Assembly: GCF_921293095.1 (NCBI RefSeq)
Contig: NC_060249.1
Span: 73,729,907-73,793,906, forward strand
Reading direction: 5' to 3'
From: Ischnura elegans
Taxonomy: Eukaryota > Arthropoda > Insecta > Odonata > Coenagrionidae
Length of the DNA stretch: 64,000 nucleotides
How positions within the stretch are numbered: the first letter of the stretch is position 1; each line of letters begins with the position of its first letter. Positions 52,740 through 64,000 of the stretch are shown piece by piece. A model generated the notes under the pieces. That model did not search any database. It saw only the letters and a list, made by a program, of their open reading frames with translations, and was not told the origin of the DNA. The position numbers and the translations under genes are program-made.

Positions 52740-52873
52740 AGATATCTCCAATGCACAAACGCTCAACAATCGCCCACCGAATCAAATCCGCTCATCTAGT
52801 ACTACTAGGGCTACAAGATGAGCGGGTTTGATTTGGTGGACGATTTTTGAGCGTTTGTGCAGTGGAGGTATCG
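52740..52873. mobile_element. foldback (hairpin) element
   Basis: Arms about 52741-52797 and 52817-52872: gatatctcca..gcacaaacgctca...gatttgattcggtggg-type sequence in inverted order around a ~19-bp loop (tagtactactagggctaca). Arms are near-perfect with a few substitutions. No hammerhead-like core seen. Confidence 0.65.
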
Positions 52874-55800
52874 GTGCGTAAACACGAAAAAAATAGGCAG
52901 AAAGGATAGCTGGATAGATCCAATCCTTGGATTGTTTCCCAATTATGACTAAAAATTTGGCGCGAGAATGCAGCCTTTTATTTTTCATTAATCTCGGAAA
53001 AATTATAATGATTTAAATACCTACTTCCTTCTCGCAACATGATAGTACACAGCATGACACTGGAACAAATAATGGATATCATTTGATGAACGATTTTTGC
53101 TGGTCATTCGTTTTCCAATTGCCTTAACCCTGTGAAAACTTATCGATCGATATTGTATTTTATGTCTAACCATGCAATATGAATTTGCAGAGCTAATAAT
53201 CGGCATGAATCATGATCATACAATTCATTATCGTTAAATTTGTATTTTTTTACATTTTAATAAAAACCTTAAGACTGTGAATAAATCTCATTGTCCTGAA
53301 AAATCAATCAATTTTTTCTTACCCGAATATGTATATTGTTTGCAACGAATCACATTGAAATAACAGCGAGAAATAATAGGTAAATTTAATTCATTCAATA
53401 GCCGTCTTTTTCCACGGATTCAATTAAAATGAAAATATTTCATGACATTAGGATTAATACGAGCGGATTCCGAATCTATTCACGCAAAGACGACAGGTAA
53501 TCCCAAAGCCGCAGTGAATACCGCTGGCAGCAACTGAATGCCTTTCTTCCGTGATTTCACACCATACAATTATCTTGTTTATCTCCACAGTGAATGATTC
53601 GTATAAGTGACATGTGACCACAGTCTTGACTTTATGGCTGATTTAAGCGCCTTGACGACAGTTTCTTTACTACCCTCTCAGGCTATTTGCGGCTGAGGCA
53701 GTATACCATCGCTTCCAGCCGGCAGTATATTTCCAAAACCCTCTGGCATCGTATGCCTAGTGTCAATTAACAACCTCAGATGACACGAAAACCATCGTCA
53801 TTATTTACTTGAGAACCCTTCATATTTTCGATAGAGTTATAAAACGATTCCTACCAACCGAATATCCAGAATAGGTACAATATCTACGCTACGAAAATTT
53901 AAGAACATCGAAAAATCCATGGTCATTATTACTGGCTTCGTGACAACATCACAAAATGATGGAAATTGAGAAATTGAAATTTTAATAAACATGAACATAT
54001 GCGTTTCTAACGCCATATAAATTCATTATCTAGCGGGTTTCCTAAACATCGATATTATAATTCCGTCAATTTACTCAAATCGCGCAAACATTCCAACTCC
54101 ACATGTATGAATCCATGAAGTAACAAGTAGTTATACGGATGAAATAAAATTCTTAGATATTAGGGATCAATCTTACCGGAACAAATCATTCACAGATCCA
54201 ACATTTTAAGAGGAGATCGATCGCTTATATGACAAGCCATGAAGAATATAAAAACGTCACCTAAGATAATATTGATCATGATGATTTTCCCGGCTTTATG
54301 GTCTTTCTTTGATTCTCTGAACCACGACTGTCCACGGAGCTCCGCGGTCATAAAGGTCGCTACTCGAGGAGTGAGAAACAACTACGGCAAAACCTTGACC
54401 ATGACTAGAAGGATAATGGCGGGAAAAGGAAAGAATCAATTTTCCGTTCGAGGAAGAAAACGCCCAAGGATAACTTTGGCACCTCAGTTTTAAGAATTGT
54501 GAGCACGGAAATCCCAGCTTAAATGTGGGAAGAGAGCCAAGTTACGAATATATCAACCACGTCATTGGATCACAGTGGTGCTACCAGGCCTCATCAATAA
54601 TTCAGGGACTCGACTGAAAGCGAAGCGTGTCGAGGGCTTTTTGAGGCATGCCGAAAGCGAAAAGCGACACGAAACTCGATACCAATGAGAAACCAATGGG
54701 CACGCGTTGCTTCTCCATTGCAGCCTCGTGAAAACATCATCCAGGTGATATTTGGTGAGGCAAAATAAAGCGAATATTCAGACCAAAAATAATTCCGAAT
54801 TAGGGATGTCGCCACGACTGCGCAATACAAGACTAGCATATTCCCATTTATCCCGCATTTTGCAACTGTTTCTGTACTTGTCACATTTAATAGATGGATA
54901 TCATCCTTCGCCACTTAAAGAAAAATAAGAATTACGTGTTGCACGTGGAATTTTACATGAATTTATACATGCATTAGTATTATTCCCGGATGTTTTAGCC
55001 GACTCGTCCTCATAATTCGATACAGGTATTTCATGGCTTTTTATTGTTTCATGTTTGTTATACATGGTTTCATGTTTTGTTTGTTACACATGGTATTTCA
55101 TGGCGATGGTTTACATGGCTTTCCAGAGGATTCTCTATTTTCATTTATTGTTAGTATAATAGCTTCTCCATTTAACATTGTATTAAATAACAAAAGCCTA
55201 AGGAATACATCAATCGATCACAGGTATATTAAGATGATTCAAATAAGAGGGAAAATTGTAAGAAAAATATAAGCCACTAGATTATTTTTTATCGTATTCT
55301 CAAAATTGATTTCCACTTCTAAGACGTTTCCTTTGTAAGAGTGGCGAGCTTAATATCTAAATTTAAACGACTCGGAATATCAATAAATTTATCGTAAACT
55401 TCAAGAATATGAAAATATAATCATTTAAATTTACTCAAAACGTTAGTCACACACGGACGGGCAACTAGGCGAATTTCGGACCACACGCTAAAATTTCATG
55501 TATTGTGGTTATTTTATACATATGAAGGTAGAATGCACGCTATAAAATGACTTAAAACTCGGTTCCATGAATTTATTTTAATTCCTAAATAAGGTATAAA
55601 ACTAAAAATTAAGCGGTGTGCCTGGTTTACAAGATATATTGCACGAAAGAAGCAATGCAAACACATGCGCGCCAAATCAAATTACAGACACTTGATGGCG
55701 GTTCCGCAAAAATTCCTCGTAATTAGCGCCAGAATGAAGAAGAATTAATAAAGAGAATTTTCAGCTTCTCCGTCATATTTTTGGTTGAATAATATATTTT

Positions 55801-57217
55801 ACAACATGGAAAAATAAATCGATTCGTTTCCATCGGTACCTAAGGGTAATATGCCACCACAAAAAAAATAAAATAATATCACCCTTCGCCTTATCCATTA
55901 ACATAGTTTCAAGGAAAAGTGCCCATGGGGCGAATATACATTCGATCAAGGGAGTTACGACATCGGCAATTTAGGGAGCGATGGAATGCACAGATCCCTT
56001 TCAAATAATGTTGAAACCAGAGAGTTGGACTCGATATTACCTCAGGCTAAAGGGAATGAATGCATTGGTTCAAGCAAGAGTGCCCGCAAACAAATTAATC
56101 CAATTTCTTGATCAACTGGAGCTAAGGAATTTTAGTTAGTCCAGTAATTCCATCAAAAACTCTTGGAGCATGGACTTATATTTGAAATTACATGAAAAAT
56201 TATTTGTTCCGCCATCCATGGGCAAGTACGACTATTTGTATTGTAAAACTAAGGGCTTCCCTTGAGTCCTTCATGCGACAGAGTAAAAATAAATACCTTC
56301 CTTTTTCAATAAGAAAAAGAAATAAAACACAACTTCAGTTTGAGCGATACTTGTGAATGAAGGTTGTTCATGGAAACACGAGGTGAGCCGTTTCATAACG
56401 AAGAACTGTTGCGGTGAATTAATGTCGAAGCTAAATAACATCCATCATGCTTCACTAAAAAGCCATTGAAACGAAAGGGGGGATTTCTGAAAGAACGGAC
56501 AGGTCTTCTCATAAACACCAGAGACACCTTAGAATAAACATAATCCTTTATGTTTAACGAAACGACGTGTTGCCTAAATACGAGCGAGGCATTCACCTTT
56601 CAGCAACATTTTTGTACCTCAACGAATTGAAAAACGGATCAATGCTGTATAGTCTTAAGTCCGTTTCGTATCTAATACTGATAATGTTAAGAGATATTTT
56701 CGTCACAGCAAGATCGAAACACCAAATAATCAACCGCAAATATTCGTTTCAATCTTCGAGTAGCATCGGAGTATTTTTCATGATCGCCTTTCAATGGCAT
56801 CAAAAATTACACAAGCATTCGTCAATGATTCACTCGCACGTTTGAAATTTAAAAAACTTAATTTCAATTCAATCCGAGGGATTCGATATTTCAGGGCCAC
56901 GGACCAGTTCAAGGTATTCACCGATCCTCCACAGATTTCTCCCCAGTCAACAGCGGTGTAAACCTCACGCCTACGAGTGGCAAATCCACCCATTACCATT
57001 CATACAGTGTACGACGCACTAATTCCGCTTACGAATAGACTTCTAAGTCCGATTCGGCCTTCGGAAGGTTACACCGAATAGCTTACCGCCAATTGGGGTG
57101 AGAACTGACACACATCTTCGCTGTCGTTGAAAGCGAAATCCTCAATGCTCAATTTCCTTGCTCCATTTAATAAAATCCGAAGATACAAGCGCGATGGAGT
57201 GGAATTTTTCCACAAAG
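52874..57217. other. upstream non-coding, nothing recognised
   Basis: CpG-rich relative to the left half of the window. Open frames such as 54239-54493 (+) and 54594-54914 (-) are not recognised. No clear repeat termini found. Confidence 0.5.
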
Positions 57218-57326
57218 AAATAAACACTTGCAATTTTCTGCGATTATTAATTATGGAAATTATTATTTTTTACTCATTAACAATTTTCCACGATAATCAA
57301 AAGTGAAAAATTGCAAGTGTTTATTT
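57218..57326. repeat. inverted repeat, 20-bp perfect arms
   Basis: Arms AAATAAACACTTGCAATTTT (57218-57237) and its exact complement at 57307-57326, separated by 69 bp with partial internal pairing. Confidence 0.7.
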
Positions 57327-58029
57327 GAATTTGAATATATTTGAATCTATCTAACATCATGCACAAGAGCTTGCGCGACAATTTCGTCAGGTTCCCGATG
57401 CACAGAGCACTATAATTTTTGCAATAGAATCTATTAGTCAGCAATTTTTCATATAAATCAATTTTAAATTAATATGCAGTCATAATGTAAACTACATTTT
57501 AAAAGAATAGAGCTGATTTTTAACTTTATTCTAATATGTCAAATAAAAATGTAAAAAGAAAAAATATAATATTAATTTTACTTTAAATACTCACTATCGT
57601 AAAAAAATACGTTGTTCGCCGTAATCGAGACATTGCAGTCCACGAAATTCCAAGTTTTCTAGTTCCAAATTAAATGTTTCCACGCATTCACCCAATCTTC
57701 ATGTATTCACTAATGCACTAATACAGCGACATTTTAATTACAAATACTCGAAAACGTTTAGGGCTTAAATGCACTCCCAGCTGCCCTTAAAATAGATTTG
57801 AACGGATACGATATATTCAGCACACAACGACGTATTTTTTTCAAAATTTAATTTCATGGGGTGGAGCAGGGGAGCATAGTAGTTAGTAAGTTTTCAGATT
57901 GCACAGAAGCATCAATAGCAGATTTTCCGGGTGCTTTGGGGGGGTTCTTACAGATTTTCATACAAACTCTATGATATGGAAGTTTTCTTCGTCGGACACC
58001 CTAAAAATTGAGGACTATGGGGAAGGAAA

Positions 58030-58580
58030 AAAATAATTGAAAATGCACCAATGCACGACGTCCACTATCCTCTGGTGTCCTCGAATGAGACGCGGCGTCC
58101 GCGAGTCAAGACTGCCTACGTAACGCGGGGACCACGTGACCGTGGAAATCGTATGCATAGAACCAGACAGTTGGCGTCGACTCGAGCAGGTAATCAAGAC
58201 GGTTCGCGGGGGGGCTGAGAGCGGTGGGCGCCGATCCTACAGCAAGTCCCCGCCTCTCCTCCATCGGTCTCTCCCTGCGACTGTTCGCTTTATGCCCGCA
58301 CGGCTCGCTTCCGTGTTCGAGTACGGCATTCCGCGATGAAAAGGCGGCGAACGGGGACTTTGCTTATTCAGGTGATTTATGTCTCGCCTCTTACGTTATC
58401 CGACGCTAAATACGTTTGAGCTGAGGGAGCCAAAGGCGAGTGACCTGACAGGACAGCCTCCGGCGATCGGATAGCCTCCATACGCGAGATGCACAGGGAA
58501 AAGTGCAAATCGCACGGGGAAAATGGGAGCTGAAGAACCAAAGGAATTCTACGAAGGAAGACCCGAGCTAGGGAATCGAT
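58030..58580. promoter_or_regulatory. CpG-rich block, possible distal promoter or untranslated exon
   Basis: Strong rise in G+C and CpG (cgcggcgtccgcgag, gcgggggggctgagagcggtgggcgcc). No convincing coding frame. Donor-like sites exist on both strands: AAC|gtaaga on minus near 58398 and GAGCAG|gtaatc on plus near 58190. Could be an alternative 5' end for the ABCG gene or a start of another gene. Confidence 0.25.
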
Positions 58581-58631
58581 AATTCAAACACATTTCCTGT
58601 AGAGATACAGGTTAGCGAGATTATTATGACC

Positions 58632-58892
58632 CAGTGGCGCCGACTCCATGGGGCCTGAGGGGTCCCGAGCCCCCTCAAAAATTCGTAATGGGTGTGAGGA
58701 ATAAATGTGTCAGGCTTGTCGATTTTCCCCGTAGTGTCCAGATATCAATATTCGAGTTATCAGGGTTCTAATGTTGATAATATGATTCTTCTAAAATGCT
58801 TAAAAAACTTCAAACTCACTACTTATAAAATTTCCCGGGGAAAGATCCCCGATTTGGACCCCCCCAATATTTTTTGTAAGTCGGCATCCCTG
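58632..58892. mobile_element. hAT-type MITE, family B copy 2
   Basis: Begins CAGTGGCGCCGACTCCATGG and ends GTCGGCATCCCTG. Flanking 8-mers TTATGACC (58624-58631) and TCATGACC (58893-58900) match at 7 of 8. Same length (261 bp) as 23044-23304 and highly similar. Confidence 0.85.
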
Positions 58893-58900
58893 TCATGACC

Positions 58901-61317
58901 TCCGAAGTAGAATGTTTTATCAATCAGCAACGGATGATGCTAAAACGAGAAGATTTCAGTGATTGCGGAGGTTTTAGTTTTTATAAAAATAGTAGGTATG
59001 ATATCCTCCTGCAATCCCTATTCAGGGGGCGAATCACGGTATTTGTTCATTGGCGCTTCGTAGAATGCAATACCTATCAGCGATATTGCGTCTGAGTTCT
59101 GAAGTCTAGAAACTTAGAGATATTTATCGAATATTTTTAAAGATTGCTTATGCAAGTGGTGAAATGTACTTTCATTAGATAGGCATCGCAAAAATTAACA
59201 TCTTATACCGCAATAACTAAATAAAATGAAAATAATGCAAATTAATTAAATAAAAAAATAATTATTCCAGGGAAGCGGTCCCCGTACCCTCTACCTCCGC
59301 CACCGGCAATAATTCCGTTCTGATGCTATGTTGCGCCGTCGCTGCGCAGAGAGCAGAAAACGAATAATGCTGGCCAAAACATCAAAATTCCAAAATATGA
59401 GCCATGTGATGAGCCAAATTAATTTTTTTTCCAGTTATTGGATATAAAAAAAATACACGGGGTCGAAGTTTAGGAATTTCGTGAAAAACGGCCCCCTCCG
59501 ATTTTCTCCCTAAATTGTCAAGGGTAACTTCGAGCTGTACTTTAATGGATTAACTTGAGGAAATAATCTTTTACGCCACATTATTATATCGCTCTTTAAC
59601 TGATGGTATTTCATAGATTAAATGGTGAGTTCAAAACAAATACGGAGAAAAAGTAAAGGCCGAAATTACTCGATAGCTTCTTTTCCTCAAAATAAAAAAC
59701 AGTACCTCTCGATTCTTAATTAGCCCAGATTATTCTATGAATTACACATGAAGAAATACCATCTTTCTAAAAGTCCTAAATATGGCCTTATTCTGGTAAA
59801 AAAATCTTAAAGAATTCATCAGGATCAGTTAGAATCAGAGCAGCAGTATGAGAGATATTTTAAATTGGATCACATAGAAAGATGCTAGGGATTACTTCAG
59901 TATTTGGAGATTGCTGACCGCTTATATTTATATAAGCGTAATATATTCCACATGATTCCGCTAGTTTTCTCTTATGCATTCCCTTATCTAAGGTGTATTT
60001 CACGTGCAAAAAGAAATATGAATTTATGAAGAAATATATGGAAAAGATAAAAAAAATTGAGTTCAAAATATCTGGGAGGATGAAAACGACCTAACACAAC
60101 GTAAAACTTGTTCCAGGAAACGATGAAAAAACCACGCAAATGACCTGAATGACTACATAGGTAGGTAATAACCTTTCTTTGAGAGAAAAAAACTAATATC
60201 TTTTAACGGACATAAGTTGAAACATTACTTTCTTCTCATTTTTCCACGACTCAATGGTAAACTGAGGCGAGTTGGGAGACTTGGGCTGTTGCAAACAAAG
60301 CGGCAATAAATTAAAACCCGGTTAAAATCTGAAGCTATAAATTACATAAACACACGTTTACTTCATTCCTACTCCAGTTTACAGAGAATATTACCAAGCG
60401 AAACCGCACAACGGATGTGGTGCTCGCCGCAATGGAAAAGTAGTAGGCTTGCCTGAAGAGAACCCTTGCAATCAAGCACCGGATACGGATTCGGGTGGTG
60501 TTTCAAGCACGTGCGTTCCCGGGAGTTAATCGCTCGAGTAAGAGGAAGCGTTAACGTACAACAAGTCCCCCTGATAATTTAAAGAGGCTCGACTTCTTTG
60601 GATAGGTTGGTAAGCGTAAAATTAGAGAAAGAATTCGTTCTTCCCATGAATAACTCCGGGCCAACAAGGTTACCCCAAGTCCAGAAAAATCGGACCACAA
60701 TAATTTTAACACTTTACGCCTGAAATTTCTAAGCAATTTAGAAAATTATCCATTAAAAAGAAACGAAACACCATAATGGCCCATCTGCAGTGATGTAAAA
60801 TTAAAACTGTTATAACGCCGCGAATTTTGTATTTGATGTTTTGATGATTCTATAACTGATATCGATGATTCTGTAACTGATTTTTTGCTATAAATCAGTC
60901 CTAAATTAAAGTATATTTGATATACTGTATACTTCAGAATGAATTTTGAGTGCATCGTTTTAGGAAATGATAAAGGTTTCCAAAAACACAGAATTTTTCA
61001 CGAAATTTCATTTTCTTTTAAATTAGTTTTCTTCATTTTTATTTCCATATATATCAAGATTTAGCTTTATCTTTCATTGAAGGCTTTCGTCTCCTAAATT
61101 ATGTTTAGGGCACACTTTAACCTCGACATTTAAAATACTTAACTTAGTGTAGTGTGAGCTCAAGAGTTTGTGCGTACATATGTTTTTACATTGTTCTTCA
61201 TCCAAACATGATGTACACAACATTTATTTTCCATTTCACCGTAAACAGCACATTGCGGCCTTTACAACGGGTTTATCAACAACGCACAACAAAAACATCC
61301 ATGCCCTGGTTAGAGAT
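58901..61317. other. upstream non-coding, nothing recognised
   Basis: AT-rich with CpG. A C-rich patch 'gcggtccccgtaccctctacctccgccac' at 59275-59304 looks like the edge of a hAT-type repeat, but no partner end was found. Confidence 0.45.
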
Positions 61318-61396
61318 CACCTACCCAGGCGGGATTCGAACCCGCGACCTACGGATTGGCAGGCGAGGACTTAACCCCACCGCCACCGAGGCCGGC
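61318..61396 (-). repeat. tRNA-derived SINE head
   Basis: Minus strand: GGTGGCGGTGGGGTTAAGTC (A box), CCTCGCCTGCCAATCCGTAG, GGGTTCGAATCCCGCCTGGG (B box). Followed on the minus strand by a non-tRNA body (61230-61317). Confidence 0.75.
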
Positions 61397-61773
61397 AAAT
61401 CGTAATTCAATGAGGAACTGGAAGGCATATTAAGTTCCACAATTCATTATTGCTTCTTCAATCATATATTCTAAAACCTGCTTACATACCGGAGTATTTC
61501 AGAGTTTTCGACTCTTCCTTTTAGCGAGTAATTTATTTATTTTTTAATTCAGCATTATTGGAGTCGTTTGAAATGGAAAGAAAATTTCTATACCGAAACA
61601 CCTGGCCGGATGGACGGATAAGACAACAGAGGAGAAAACCGGGGGATGGTCAGAAAAAGAATGCATTATTGCGAGGATAGAGAGTTACGATAGGCACATA
61701 TCAGCGAAACTAAAGAAAACAACAGGAGGCGTGCAGATATTCCACAGGTGCTTTCAAGGTGAGTGATGGGTGA

Positions 61774-61970
61774 AGTCACCAGGGCGTGAGCAGCCGCTAC
61801 TCTTTTATTTTGAAACCGGAAACAGTAAAAAATATATATGACTTGATTCTTTCCCGGCGAATAATGTGGGCGAGTCACGAGGGCGTGAGCAGCCGATACT
61901 CATTTATTTTGAAACCGGAAAAAGTAAAAAATACATGTGATTTGATTCTTTCTCGGCGAATAATGTGGGA
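61774..61970. repeat. tandem duplication, two ~99-bp units
   Basis: Units at 61774-61872 and 61873-61970 both read agtcac-agggcgtgagcagcc-gatactc-tttattttgaaaccgga and end cggcgaataatgtggg. Only a few substitutions separate them. Confidence 0.85.
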
Positions 61971-62601
61971 AAACGTTTCTCGGGATTCCCATCGCGTTAA
62001 AACCAATGTTGAATAAGTAAATTTGGCATTGAGTCATGCTAGCTCGTTGTCTGATCCGAATGTTCCCGGGCAGCTGTCACTTATTTTTGTCATAAGCATA
62101 TTGTTAACAACAAATATAGTTTGGTATGGAGTAGTTATTACAGCCACAGACTCGTATTGTAGCCTACATTACTATTGAGTGTGACGGAAGAAGAGAAAAT
62201 GTAAATATCTAAATATTTTCTCAAAATCCATTCATGATTTAACTAGTTGCCACTAAATTTTATTTTTTAATATAGTACGGTTATGTGCCTAGATTATAAA
62301 ATAAAAGTTAGGGGAAATTCTGAGAAATAGTACTTGATAAAGGTTAATGAACAATCTTTTAACATTTAAATATATGAAAAACAGGGACGGGGATTTTATA
62401 ATATTTTACGCAGCATTTTATGCAAAGTCATAGCTTCAAGTTATAAATCATGGCTCATCGAAAATTTGGTAATGAAATAGGAGGATTTGTATAACTCAAG
62501 GCACGTTTTTGTTTTCAAGGCAAAAATGCGAAAAACATTCATACGCGCAAAAAACGGACGAAAACATTTCTTCGTAAAACGATCTGCAATTATTTAGCTG
62601 G

Positions 62602-63215
62602 AGGTGAATGAATGAATGAATATTTTTATTATGCTCTATCTCAAACCTATGAGAGCAAAAAATAGAAAATACAGAAAATGTTCTACTCTTAATAAAAACC
62701 ATTTTGACAAAAATATGGCATTATGGATATTATTGCTGGGCTAACAAGTAGTAGATATTTAGACAAAAAATGTAAAATATTCAATACTAATAACATAAAA
62801 ATATAAGTTTTAACACAGATAGTAATGAACACACACATACATATACACATTTATGTAGAGAGTTTTGATTACATCACAACTTTACGATGATAACTTCAAT
62901 GAGTTGAGGAGACTAACTTAAGCCCCAGACTTCAAATAGGAGTACAGCCTTCCTTTAAACGACTGAAGTGATTGTGACGTCTTTATATTTGGCGGTAGAG
63001 AGTTCCAGAATCTAGATGCAATTAGATGAAAAGATTTGAAATGCATGGAGGTGGATATAGACCCAAACAGAATTTTCATCAAAATCTGAGACCTAAAGGG
63101 ACAAACGTTAGTTGAATTGAGTCGAAAGAACCATTCGAGATCGACTGGAACAATATCCATGGAGTGTGCGAAGTTAATTCTATGAAGCACCGATTTTATC
63201 ACGATTCCCCACGAA
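62602..63215 (-). pseudogene. non-LTR retrotransposon 3' end with ORF2 C-terminus
   Basis: A minus-strand frame to the stop at 62918 ends RFWNSLPPNIKTSQSLQSFK and GRLYSYLK, the conserved C-terminal motif of many non-LTR reverse transcriptase ORFs. It is followed by a ~300-bp 3' region finishing in an ATTC repeat (GAAT on plus, 62605-62620). 5'-truncated copy; the catalytic domain is absent. Confidence 0.72.
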
Positions 63216-64000
63216 GCTGAGCTGAAAAGGAAGCATCACTACTTCTATATAGGGCTTATTTTTTCTTTTTTTTTACAAACGCAGAACTAATTTTAATGCT
63301 TAGGCCATCAACTTGAAATATTCAAGCAATAGACTACAAATCTTCGTCAATATTTGTATGTATCTCAAATTTAAAAACAGCTTCTTGAGGGAAACCAAAA
63401 ACTTGTTGTGCAACACGAAATTTTGTTTTATAACGCAATGTTACATGAAATATGTTACAAGGATTTGTAACTTTTCGCAAAACACGTTGTATGCAACTTG
63501 TTATATATGTATAACATGTTACAAAGTGTAGGCTCACCTTTTTATGCGCTGATGAATTAAAGACGATAAAATTAGTTTTCAAGAGAAATATGTCACTACG
63601 AAGACTGGTCGAACTGGAAGGATGGGTTCTCTTAAAAGTTTGTACAAGAACAGCTTTGTGACTACGAAGCTCTTCCAGTAAAAGGAAAGAAAAAACACAC
63701 GCTTATGTAAATGAGCACACACGAAAAAAAAACATTGCGGCGTCCGTAGCTGAGTCACGAGCTCGTGCTTTCGTTTGGAAATATTTATCGTAATCTTTTT
63801 TCTGGAGAAAAATCTTGGGAGGCAAATGGTTGGTGAGTCAACACTCTAGTACCGTTAGTCTTGAAGAAATGAGGTTTTCACGTGAGAAAAAAAGAGTATG
63901 CTAAACAGTCCGATTCGTATTAAACAAAATAACTTTGTTAATGTCACATATTTAATTTCACACCACGGGATGATGTCGCACTGCGACGAAGCAGCCCGTG
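63216..64000. other. window end, nothing recognised
   Basis: AT-rich. Overlapping short frames at 63313-63582 contain words like gttacaagg/ttgttacat in near-inverted arrangement, with no recognised gene. Confidence 0.4.

Noticed and set aside
54594..54914. 106-codon minus-strand open frame
   Set aside because: No family resemblance and no splice sites in phase with ABCG; composition like the surroundings.
1..64000. CRISPR arrays, operons, phage or toxin genes
   Set aside because: The window is eukaryotic; no regularly spaced repeat-spacer array and no prokaryotic gene organisation was seen.

Overview
This looks like about 64 kb of nuclear DNA from an insect, probably a hemimetabolous species with a large, repeat-rich genome. 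The evidence is spliced genes with long AT-rich introns and GT-AG junctions, an arthropod-type cappuccino formin, an ABCG half-transporter, tRNA-derived SINEs, hAT and PIF/Harbinger-type MITEs, and Penelope-like and non-LTR retroelement debris. A strong drop in CpG over the gene bodies suggests germline CpG methylation, which argues against Drosophila-like flies. The species is not identified, and nothing here is prokaryotic (no operons, no CRISPR).

Layout. (1) 533-25552, + strand: 18 exons, all in phase, encode the last ~988 residues of a cappuccino/FMN2-type formin; the 5' end lies outside the window. Domain order is N-terminal region, coiled coil, polyproline FH1, FH2, short basic tail. 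A 21-nt candidate microexon sits between FH1 and FH2. (2) 25553-31414: convergent (tail-to-tail) intergenic space with the formin 3'UTR, two decayed non-LTR reverse transcriptase remnants on opposite strands and a ~200-bp direct repeat pair. (3) 31415-45250, - strand: nine exons of an ABCG1/ABCG4-like half-transporter (ATPase domain first, then the six-helix membrane domain). The N-terminus is not secure; a phase-compatible short first coding exon at 48303-48348 is offered with low confidence, and one junction near 32827 has one extra base. (4) 45251-64000: no confident coding exon. This is probably the 5' introns or upstream region of the ABCG gene, CpG-rich and full of MITEs, SINEs, hairpins and a non-LTR retroelement tail.

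The formin would nucleate and elongate actin filaments with profilin (FH1) and Spire (tail). The ABCG protein would work as a dimer exporting lipids or sterols. The two genes are convergent neighbours with no evident shared function.

The most unusual items are: foldback elements of 227 and 237 bp with matching target-site duplications whose arms carry hammerhead-ribozyme-like motifs, together with a Penelope-like GIY-YIG fragment; an abrupt CpG step near 40 kb inside an ABCG intron; a MITE ending 25 bp from an ABCG splice acceptor; a Harbinger-like element splitting a SINE; and several hAT-type MITEs with target-site duplications still readable.
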